NCBI GenBank assembly: GCA_017458805.1
Contig: JAFTAC010000209.1
Span: 1 to 6,277 of the forward strand
DNA length: 6,277 nucleotides
Source of the DNA: Victivallales bacterium
GTDB lineage: Bacteria > Verrucomicrobiota > Lentisphaeria > Oligosphaerales > Oligosphaeraceae
Direction of reading: 5' to 3'
A program made the position numbers and the translations under genes. The notes below the pieces were generated by a model. That model ran no database searches. It was given only the letters and a program-made list of their open reading frames with translations, and had not been told where the DNA came from. This document shows, piece after piece, positions 1 through 5,252 of the stretch (position 1 is its first letter; every line of letters begins with the position of its first letter).

Positions 1-145
1 GCTTCGCGCACACCCGTGAGGCTGGGGTGTCTCAGAAGAGGCGGGCATGAGCCCTGGGGCGACCATGTGTGCGCTTCGCGCACACCCGTGAGGCTGGGGC
101 GTCGCAGATAGGCACCATGTGTGCGCAAGCGCACACCCGTGAGCC
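1..145. repeat. Cluster of three palindromic repeat units upstream of the fucosidase gene
   Basis: A short palindrome occurs three times. At 67-85 it is GTGTGCGC-TTC-GCGCACAC. At 119-136 it is GTGTGCGC-AA-GCGCACAC. At 1-13 only its right part is inside the window. Each copy is followed by CCGTGAG; copies 1 and 2 continue with GCTGGGG, and copies 2 and 3 are preceded by ACCAT. The spacing is 72 bp between copies 1 and 2 and 52 bp between copies 2 and 3; the longer spacing contains an extra, degenerate TGAGCCCTGGGGCGAC stretch (48-63) that resembles the repeat flank. The stems are identical while the loops differ, which suggests that the folded form is what is kept. This looks like a REP-type extragenic palindrome cluster. 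The array probably continues to the left of the window. No coding region is apparent in it. Confidence 0.75.
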
Positions 146-190
146 GATTGTTAAAATAGTGTTTTTGATTTAAATAGTTTAAATTTGGAG
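146..190 (+). promoter_or_regulatory. AT-rich leader with candidate promoter and ribosome binding site for the fucosidase gene
   Basis: After the GC-rich palindromes the sequence turns abruptly AT-rich. TTGTTA (148-153) and TAAATA (171-176) are 17 bp apart and could be weak -35 and -10 boxes. TAAAAT at 152-157 is a better -10 match but has no -35 partner. GGAG at 187-190 lies 5 nt before the ATG at 196 and is a convincing Shine-Dalgarno. An in-frame TAG at 175-177 excludes a longer N-terminus. The promoter assignment is tentative; the ribosome binding site is firmer. Confidence 0.35.
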
Positions 191-195
191 CAACA

Positions 196-1977
196 ATGGA
201 CAAGAAGAGAGAAGAAGTCAAGCAGTGGTTTCGCGAGGCGAAGTTCGGTCTGTTCATCCACTGGGGTATCTATGCCGTGACAGGGCGTGGCGAGTGGTTG
301 CGCCAGACGGAGCAGGTGCCTGAGGAAGAGTATGCAAAGCAGATTCCGCAGTTTACAGCGAAGCATTTCGACCCGAAGGCCTGGGCGAAGCTGGCCAGGG
401 AGACGGGCATGAAGTACGTGGTTTTCACGACGAAGCACCACGATGGCTTCTGCATGTTCGATGCCCACAACACCGACTGGAAGGTTACTAACTCCCCTGC
501 GAAGCGCGATGTGCTGCGCGAACTGACCGAGGCCTTTCTTGCCGAAGGGCTCAAGGTCGGATACTATTACTCCATCATGGACTGGCACCATCCCGACTAT
601 CTCCCGCGCATGACTTTCGAGCAGGAGACGCGTCCCGCCGAAGGGCACAACGTCATGGACTACATAGCCTATATGCGCGACCAGATCCACCAGATTCTCA
701 CCGAATACGGCGAGGCTCCCTTTGTCCTCTGGTATGACGGTGGCTGGATGAACGCCCCCGAGGAGCTCGGTGCAGCCGAGACGAACGCCCTTGCGCGCAA
801 GTGGAAGCCAGGGCTGCTCATCAACGACCGCCACCACACGAAAGAGGACCTTATCACGCCCGAGCAGCGCGTACCCGCCACAGGCATCCTGGACGACGAT
901 GGCAAGCCAGCCCTCTGGGAGGCATGCATGACCATGACCTCGCACTGGTGGGGCTATGACCGCAACGAGACGAAGTTCAAGGAGCCCGAGTACCTCATCC
1001 AGACGCTGGTCGATATGGTCTCCAAGGGCGGCAACTACCTGCTGAACATCGGTCCCGACGCCGAAGGCGTCATCCAGCCAGAGTTTGTCGAGCGCATGAA
1101 GGCCATCGGCAAGTGGATGGACAAATATGGCGAGGCAATCTACGGGACGACTGCGTCTCCCTTCGGCAAGCTGCCCTTCTTCGGCAAGGTGACGGTGAAA
1201 GGGACGCGCCTGTACGTTCATCTCTTCGTCTGGCCGAAAAAGCTCCAGATACGTTTGCCGAACCTAAAGAACGACATCAAGGCGATTACCCTGCTGCAAA
1301 GCAAGGATGCGGTGACTGCTGTGCGCGATGGAGCTGACTGGGTGATTACGCTGCCAGAGGCGCAGCCTGACCCCGTGGTTAGTGTGCTTGCCGTTGATTT
1401 GGACGGTGCGCCGCAGGTCGAACCCGTGCGCATCACTCCCAAGGCCGATGGCGTCATCGACTTGCCCATCCTCTATGGAGACCTTATCGGCCCCCACGGC
1501 CAGCGCATCCGCTATGAAATCGACCAGCGGGATGTCTATGTTGGGTCATGGTACCGTGCTCCTGACCGCATCAGCTGGACGATTGAGGATGTGCCAGAGG
1601 ATGGCGACTACGATTTGACACTCTTCAACTATGTCAACCGCAGTGAATCGGGTATGGTGTATGATGTCTATGTCAACCCCGAGCGGCGTCCTGCCTTTGC
1701 ACCGAATGGCAAGCCGTGGGGTGCGGAGGACGCGAAGAAGCTCTTCCTGACCCCGCCGCAGCTCTCTTTCACGGCCCGCAGTTCTGCGAACCGCGTGTTG
1801 AATCGCCGTCCTGGTGCCGTCCACCTGAAGAAGGGACGGAATGTGCTGGCCATCGTTCTTGGCGATGCAAAAGGCCATACAGAGGATGGCATCTGCCTGT
1901 TTGGCGCGATGCTGAAGTCATGTCTGGCCAAAGGACCTGAACACTGGGCAAAACGCGGACCCCATACGAATAGATAA
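196..1977 (+). CDS. GH29 alpha-L-fucosidase with extra C-terminal beta-sandwich domain, no signal peptide
   Basis: This 593-residue enzyme is a retaining alpha-L-fucosidase of family GH29, which releases terminal L-fucose from glycans. Residues about 7-320 form the catalytic barrel. Visible family signatures are FGLFIHWGIYAV (17-28), KYVVFTTKHHDGFCMF (73-88) with H81/H82 at the expected fucose-binding site, DWHHPDY (129-135), FVLWYDGGW (176-184) with D181 as the likely nucleophile, WEACMTM (241-247) and SKGGNYLLNIGP (276-287). E242 is a candidate acid/base, but this residue varies across the family and I cannot confirm it. Residues about 320-400 match the usual GH29 C-terminal beta domain. 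Residues about 410-575 look like an added CBM-like sandwich: WYRAPDRISWTIEDVPEDGDY at about 452 is followed by VHLKKGRNVLAIVLGDA at about 542. The N-terminus MDKKREEVKQWF has no signal peptide, and an in-frame stop upstream excludes one, so the enzyme is probably cytoplasmic. ispG follows 13 bp downstream. Confidence 0.93.
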   Translation: MDKKREEVKQWFREAKFGLFIHWGIYAVTGRGEWLRQTEQVPEEEYAKQIPQFTAKHFDPKAWAKLARETGMKYVVFTTKHHDGFCMFDAHNTDWKVTNSPAKRDVLRELTEAFLAEGLKVGYYYSIMDWHHPDYLPRMTFEQETRPAEGHNVMDYIAYMRDQIHQILTEYGEAPFVLWYDGGWMNAPEELGAAETNALARKWKPGLLINDRHHTKEDLITPEQRVPATGILDDDGKPALWEACMTMTSHWWGYDRNETKFKEPEYLIQTLVDMVSKGGNYLLNIGPDAEGVIQPEFVERMKAIGKWMDKYGEAIYGTTASPFGKLPFFGKVTVKGTRLYVHLFVWPKKLQIRLPNLKNDIKAITLLQSKDAVTAVRDGADWVITLPEAQPDPVVSVLAVDLDGAPQVEPVRITPKADGVIDLPILYGDLIGPHGQRIRYEIDQRDVYVGSWYRAPDRISWTIEDVPEDGDYDLTLFNYVNRSESGMVYDVYVNPERRPAFAPNGKPWGAEDAKKLFLTPPQLSFTARSSANRVLNRRPGAVHLKKGRNVLAIVLGDAKGHTEDGICLFGAMLKSCLAKGPEHWAKRGPHTNR

Positions 1978-1990
1978 CGAGCCAATTATC

Positions 1991-3058
1991 ATGCGCACAA
2001 CACGACAGATCCATGTGGGGAATGTGGCGGTGGGCGGCGGTGCCCCCGTCTCAATTCAGTCGATGACCAACACCGACACAGGCGATGCGGATGCGACGCT
2101 TGCACAGATTCGCGAGCTTGCGAACGCGGGCTGCGAGATTGTCCGCTCAACTGTTCCAGCTCGAAATGTTCTGGATGCCTTTGAGCGCATCTGCGCAGAA
2201 AGCCCGCTCCCTGTGGTGGCGGATATACACTTCGACCACACGCTGGCGATTGCCGCCCTTGAGCGCGGCGCAGCATGCGTACGCGTGAACCCAGGCAATC
2301 TGCGTGGGGGGGAGGTGGCTGCGACGGAGGTCGCACACAAGGCGGCGGAACTGGGACGCAGTGTGCGCATTGGCGTGAATGGCGGCAGTCTTGCACCGAA
2401 TGTCGTCGAGAAACTAGGGCGCGGCACGGACGCACTGGTTGCCAGCGCAGAGCACTATGTGCAGCTGTTCGAGAGGGCAGGGTGCCATGAGCTGAAGGTC
2501 AGCCTGAAGGCCTCCAATGTGCGCGTGACCGTCGATGCATGCCGTCGTTTTGCGCAGATGTCGAACATTCCCCTGCATATCGGTGTCACGGAGGCGGGAC
2601 CCGTCTCCTGTGGCATTGTCAAATCCGCCGTGGGCATCGGCAGCCTGCTGCTGGATGGCATCGGCGAAACCATGCGTGTGAGCTTGACGGCTCCACCTGT
2701 CGAAGAGGTGAAGGCTGCCTTGAAGATACTGGCGGCGGTGGGGTTGCGACCAGCGGAACCCGAGCTCGTTTCCTGTCCGACCTGTGGTCGCACCCGCGTT
2801 GGGCTGATGGAGCTGGTGTCGCAGGTGGAGCGTGAAATCGAGCGCATCAAGGCCAGTGGACGCCATATCGCGCTGAAGAAAGTCGCCGTGATGGGGTGCA
2901 TTGTGAACGGTCCAGGCGAGGCCTCCGACGCCGATGTCGGCATAGCGGGCTCTCTGCATGGGGGCGTGCTCTTCAAGCATGGCGTGAAAGTCGCCACTCT
3001 AAGCGAAGAGGAACTGCTGCCCGCCATCGTACGCGAACTGGAGGAGGCGGCAAGGTAG
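1991..3058 (+). CDS. ispG: 4-hydroxy-3-methylbut-2-enyl diphosphate synthase (IspG/GcpE)
   Basis: IspG converts MEcPP to HMBPP, the penultimate step of the MEP isoprenoid pathway, using a [4Fe-4S] cluster in the cytoplasm. The 355 residues match the usual compact bacterial form without the large insertion of the long form seen in plants and some bacteria. The N-terminal TIM barrel starts at once with TRQIHVGNVAVGGGAP (4-19) and QSMTNTDT (23-30), followed by VADIHFD (76-82), RVNPGN (98-103), RIGVNGGSL (126-134) and the KVSLKAS strand (169-175). The C-terminal domain supplies the cluster ligands: C262 and C265 in SCPTCGRT, C303 in MGCIVNGPGE, and E310. All ligands are present, so the enzyme should be active. 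The ATG at 1991 fits because conserved sequence begins at residue 4. It has only a weak Shine-Dalgarno (ACGAG at 1978-1982), and the 13-bp gap suggests translation may partly depend on ribosomes finishing the fucosidase gene. Confidence 0.96.
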   Translation: MRTTRQIHVGNVAVGGGAPVSIQSMTNTDTGDADATLAQIRELANAGCEIVRSTVPARNVLDAFERICAESPLPVVADIHFDHTLAIAALERGAACVRVNPGNLRGGEVAATEVAHKAAELGRSVRIGVNGGSLAPNVVEKLGRGTDALVASAEHYVQLFERAGCHELKVSLKASNVRVTVDACRRFAQMSNIPLHIGVTEAGPVSCGIVKSAVGIGSLLLDGIGETMRVSLTAPPVEEVKAALKILAAVGLRPAEPELVSCPTCGRTRVGLMELVSQVEREIERIKASGRHIALKKVAVMGCIVNGPGEASDADVGIAGSLHGGVLFKHGVKVATLSEEELLPAIVRELEEAAR

Positions 3059-3116
3059 GTAGCTAGGCCGTCCATGGCCGTTCCTTAAGGATAGTTAACT
3101 AAAGGCTTCTTTTAGA

Positions 3117-3262
3117 AACCACAGATTACACAGATTACACAGATGTTTTCAGCCGCGTTTACGCGGCTGAAAACGGGGAGATTATGGAGTACGGCAAAAA
3201 TGAACCGCGCAGTGCCGCTAAAGCGGCACTTCGCATCTGTGTAATCTGTGTGATCTGTGGTT
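3117..3262. repeat. Composite inverted repeat: 9-mer arms enclosing two GC-rich hairpins
   Basis: The gap between ispG and xerD (3059-3321) is dominated by this element. The left arm (3117-3145) and right arm (3234-3262) are 29-nt inverted repeats matching at 28 of 29 positions. Each arm consists of nearly three tandem copies of the 9-mer CACAGATTA. The 88-bp core contains two hairpins. The first, 3145-3174, has a perfect 13-bp stem (GTTTTCAGCCGCG) and a TTTA loop. The second, 3207-3234, has a 12-bp stem with one mismatch and a TAAA loop, the reverse complement of the first loop. No reading frame of note lies inside. Neither hairpin is followed by a T-run, so a simple terminator is unlikely. 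It resembles a small non-autonomous repeat, of MITE or composite REP type. Confidence 0.85.
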
Positions 3263-3307
3263 AAAAAACTACTCTTATGGGGAACTGAGCTAAAAAATCA
3301 ACCAACG

Positions 3308-3313
3308 AGGAGG
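3308..3313 (+). promoter_or_regulatory. Strong Shine-Dalgarno of xerD
   Basis: AGGAGG lies 8 nt upstream of the ATG at 3322 and fixes that start. It is the strongest ribosome binding site on the + strand of this window and indicates that xerD is translated independently of ispG. Confidence 0.85.
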
Positions 3314-3321
3314 AATAATCA

Positions 3322-4218
3322 ATGACCTGGGAAGAGAGTCTAAAGCTGTTCAAAACATACATCCTCAGTGAATGCGGTCTTGCGAAGCTGACGGTGGATG
3401 CCTATACCCACGACCTTGCCGTCTTTCGCGATTATATGAAGGATCTGGGCACTAGCGACCCGACCCAGTGCGTAGAGGCCGACATTATGAACTTCCTTGA
3501 CGACGGTTCGCTGGACGGTTTGGAGCCGACCACCTCCTCACGCCGTATGGTGTCGCTGAAGAGCTTTTTCAACTTCCTCAATATGCGCCACTATATGACG
3601 CAGGACATCACGTCGAACATCCTCAGCCGCAAGCCCAATGAACACCTGCCCGATATTTTGGGCTTGAAGGAGGTGGATGCGCTGCTGGATGCCTTTGCGC
3701 GCGGCAAAGACCCGCTGGTTGTGCGAAACCGCGCCATCATCCAGTTGCTGTATGCATCGGGGCTGCGTGTCTCAGAATTGTGCGGTCTGCGACTGGACGG
3801 CGTGAACTTCAACGAGGAGACGGTGCGCGTGATGGGCAAGCGCAGTCGTGAACGTCTGGTGCCATTTGGGCAAAGCGCCTGGAAGGCCATGGCCGACTAC
3901 GTCAACACTGCCTGCGCCACGCTGGACAAGAGCGGAAAGGCCGTCCACTTCTTTCTTTCCAACACGGGACGGCAACTGACGCGAAAACGCGTCTGGGACA
4001 TTATTAAATTGGCTGCTGAAAAGGCGAAAATCGACAAGCGCATCTACCCGCACATCCTGCGCCACTCTTTCGCAACGCATCTGCTGCACAATGGCGCCGA
4101 CCTGCGCGTCATCCAGGAGATGCTCGGCCACACCAGCGTTGCCACCACCCAGATCTACACCCACACCGATCTCTCACGCGAAGAGGACAGCTTCCGAAAG
4201 TTTTTCCCCCGCGCGTAG
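3322..4218 (+). CDS. xerD: Site-specific tyrosine recombinase XerD
   Basis: This 298-residue protein is a Xer-type tyrosine recombinase, which resolves chromosome dimers at dif, normally as a XerC/XerD pair with FtsK. Residues about 5-90 form the SAM-like DNA-binding N-terminal domain (LTVDAYTHDLAVFRDYM), and about 108-285 the catalytic domain. The complete active site is visible: R149 in YASGLRVSEL, K173 in VMGKRSRERLVPFG, H244 and R247 in HILRHSFATHLL, H270 in LGHTSVATTQIY, and the nucleophile Y279 in IYTHTD. Length and residue positions match Escherichia coli XerD almost exactly, and no truncation is seen. It follows a repeat-filled gap after ispG and is convergent with fabG. XerC and XerD paralogues are similar and some genomes have a single Xer, so XerC or a lineage-specific Xer is possible. 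No integrase-type extra N-terminal domain or attachment site is seen, which argues against a phage integrase. Confidence 0.9.
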   Translation: MTWEESLKLFKTYILSECGLAKLTVDAYTHDLAVFRDYMKDLGTSDPTQCVEADIMNFLDDGSLDGLEPTTSSRRMVSLKSFFNFLNMRHYMTQDITSNILSRKPNEHLPDILGLKEVDALLDAFARGKDPLVVRNRAIIQLLYASGLRVSELCGLRLDGVNFNEETVRVMGKRSRERLVPFGQSAWKAMADYVNTACATLDKSGKAVHFFLSNTGRQLTRKRVWDIIKLAAEKAKIDKRIYPHILRHSFATHLLHNGADLRVIQEMLGHTSVATTQIYTHTDLSREEDSFRKFFPRA

Positions 4219-4233
4219 GCTGGGGCCGCAGGG

Positions 4234-4268
4234 GGCTTCCCCCCGCCGCTGCGCGGACAGGGGAAGCC
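4234..4268 (+). terminator. Possible terminator hairpin after xerD
   Basis: GGCTTCCCC (4234-4242) pairs perfectly with GGGGAAGCC (4260-4268), and the inner CCGC (4243-4246) pairs with GCGG (4253-4256), giving a long GC-rich stem starting 15 bp after the xerD stop codon. No T-run follows (ATCTAAAG), so it is not a canonical intrinsic terminator; it could instead protect the mRNA 3' end. Confidence 0.4.
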
Positions 4269-4282
4269 ATCTAAAGCGAGGC

Positions 4283-4419
4283 GCGCACTCTGAAGGAGTG
4301 CGCTATCAGGACGACGGGGATGGACGTTGCCGGGCGCTATGCGCCTGGCGTGGCTGGAGCATAGAATAGCCCCGGGCGTGCTGCTCGTCGTCCTGACAGC
4401 GCGCTCCTTTAGAGCGTGC
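4283..4419. repeat. REPIN-like pair of inverted hairpin units between convergent xerD and fabG
   Basis: Two copies of a 34-nt unit face each other, at 4283-4316 on the + strand and 4386-4419 on the - strand, matching at 29 of 34 positions. Each unit begins with its own hairpin: GCGCACTC-TGAAG-GAGTGCGC (4283-4303), and AGCGCGCTC-CTTTA-GAGCGTGCT (4398-4420, one G-T pair). Each then carries the same TCAGGACGACG tail (4306-4316; complement at 4386-4396), identical over 11 nt. Several differences between the copies preserve pairing within each hairpin. The 69-bp centre holds a further stem, CCGGGCGC-TAT-GCGCCTGG (4330-4348). This is the architecture of paired REP sequences. It may also terminate transcription from both sides, although T-runs are short. 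Confidence 0.8.
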
Positions 4420-4445
4420 TGAGTAATTAGAGCGCGCTGAGTAAT
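4410..4445 (-). repeat. 18-bp tandem duplication spanning the fabG stop codon
   Basis: TAGAGCGTGCTGAGTAAT (4410-4427) and TAGAGCGCGCTGAGTAAT (4428-4445) are adjacent and differ at one base. Read on the - strand, each copy gives Leu-Leu-Ser-Ala/Thr-Leu-stop in the same frame, so the fabG end and stop codon are present twice in a row. The copy nearer xerD also forms one arm of the hairpin at 4398-4420. Confidence 0.85.
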
Positions 4446-5170
4446 AAGCCGCCATCAACGCAGATGACATGGCCTGTAATATACGATGCATCGGGACCAG
4501 TGAGGAAGGCGACGGCGCCCGCGATGTCTTCGGGCTTGCCCGCGCGTGCAAGGGGCACCTGCTGGATGAAGGCATTGCGTGTTTTTTCAGGCAGTGCACC
4601 GCTCATGTCGGTTTCCACGAAGCCAGGGGCCACGGCGTTCACTGTGATGTTGCGGGAGGCAATTTCACGTGCCAGCGACTTGGTGAAGCCGATGAGGCCC
4701 GCCTTTGCAGCGGCGTAGTTAGTTTGGCCAGGGTTTCCGCTGATGCCGACGATGGATGAGATGTTGATGATGCGCCCGAAGCGTGCCTTCATCATAGGGC
4801 GCATGACCGCCTTGCAGGTGTTGAAGGCACCTTTGAGGTTGACCTCCAGCACCCTGTCCCACTTTTCCTCTGTCATCCGCATCAGCAAGTCGTCGCGCGT
4901 GATGCCCGCGTTGTTCACCAGGATGTCGATTTTGCCGAAATCGGCCAGTACGGCGGTCACAAGCGCCTGCACGTCATCGTACTTCGAGACATCGCAGGCG
5001 TAGCCCTTGGCGTTGTCGCCCAACTGGCTGGCGGCAGCCATGGCCCCCTCCATATTCGTGCTCACCAGGGCGACCTTGGCGCCGTCTGCGATTAGGCGTT
5101 TCGCAACCGCAAAGCCAATGCCACGGCTGCCGCCTGTTACCAATGCCGTCATTCCATCGAAAATTGCCAT
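4427..5170 (-). CDS. fabG: 3-oxoacyl-[acyl-carrier-protein] reductase (FabG)
   Basis: FabG reduces 3-oxoacyl-ACP with NADPH in type II fatty-acid synthesis in the cytoplasm, usually as a tetramer. The 247 residues form one complete classical short-chain dehydrogenase Rossmann domain. Visible motifs are the cofactor motif TGGSRGIG (12-19), a D60 after the fourth strand, NNAG (86-89), N111 in VNLKG, S139 in NISSIVG, and Y152 and K156 in NYAAAKAG, giving a full Asn-Ser-Tyr-Lys tetrad. R16 and the FabG-like GQTNYAAAKAGLIGFTKSLAREIASRNITVNAVAPGF-type stretch from 149 support FabG over other reductases. The start at 5170 is preferred: GGAGG (5177-5181) lies 5 nt upstream. An in-frame ATG at 5182 would add four residues, but that ATG overlaps the Shine-Dalgarno. 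The C-terminus LLLSAL runs a few residues past the usual end and comes from a duplicated repeat unit. It stands apart from fabD, acpP and fabF, so a related SDR role is not excluded. Confidence 0.9.
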   Translation of the reverse strand: MAIFDGMTALVTGGSRGIGFAVAKRLIADGAKVALVSTNMEGAMAAASQLGDNAKGYACDVSKYDDVQALVTAVLADFGKIDILVNNAGITRDDLLMRMTEEKWDRVLEVNLKGAFNTCKAVMRPMMKARFGRIINISSIVGISGNPGQTNYAAAKAGLIGFTKSLAREIASRNITVNAVAPGFVETDMSGALPEKTRNAFIQQVPLARAGKPEDIAGAVAFLTGPDASYITGHVICVDGGLLLSAL

Positions 5171-5176
5171 AAAATC

Positions 5177-5181
5177 CTCCA
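5177..5181 (-). promoter_or_regulatory. Shine-Dalgarno that fixes the fabG start at 5170
   Basis: On the - strand the sequence reads ATGGAGGATTTTATG. GGAGG is 5 nt before the second ATG (5170). The first ATG (5182) sits immediately before this site and has no good site of its own, so the second is the likely start. Confidence 0.75.
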
Positions 5182-5187
5182 TACAGA

Positions 5188-5252
5188 AGTGGTTAGTGGT
5201 TAGTGGTTAGTGGTTAGTGAATCAGCACACTAACCACTAACCACTAACCACT
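5188..5252. repeat. Perfect 25-bp hairpin made of inverted 7-mer tandem repeats
   Basis: The left side (5188-5219) is 4.5 tandem copies of the 7-mer AGTGGTT. The right side (5228-5252) is 3.5 copies of its complement. Positions 5195-5219 pair perfectly with 5228-5252 over 25 bp around an 8-nt loop, AATCAGCA. The right end is also the last base of the TGA stop codon of the upstream minus-strand gene, and the left end lies 6 nt from the fabG Shine-Dalgarno. In the mRNA it would form a long stem between the two genes, which could pause or end transcription, protect the upstream mRNA end or insulate fabG translation. No T-run follows. The class resembles short tandemly repeated repetitive sequences known from other bacteria. 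Confidence 0.85.

Noticed and set aside
180..187. Bacteroidota-type -7 element (TAAATTTG fits TAnnTTTG)
   Set aside because: It overlaps the Shine-Dalgarno, is too close to the start codon and has no partner element at the required distance.
151..1221. Long minus-strand open frame (356 codons) opposite the fucosidase gene
   Set aside because: It lies opposite an unmistakable GH29 catalytic domain, has no recognisable motif and is explained by GC-rich codon bias on the + strand.
3145..3174. Intrinsic terminator for ispG
   Set aside because: The stem is strong, but it is flanked by TTTT before and AAAA after on both strands, the reverse of a terminator's arrangement.
3117..3262. Insertion sequence with terminal inverted repeats
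   Set aside because: The 146-bp element has no room for a transposase, and I see no clear target-site duplication next to the arms.
3322..4218. Phage or genomic-island integrase
   Set aside because: Length and active-site positions match housekeeping XerD, and no phage genes, tRNA or attachment repeats are nearby.
5171..5182. Upstream ATG of fabG at 5182 (adds MEDF)
   Set aside because: It sits immediately before the GGAGG site that serves the ATG at 5170, and the conserved FabG N-terminus begins just after the latter.
5188..5252. CRISPR array or telomere-like array
   Set aside because: The 7-mer units are contiguous with no unique spacers, and the two halves are inverted, so it is a hairpin of simple repeats.
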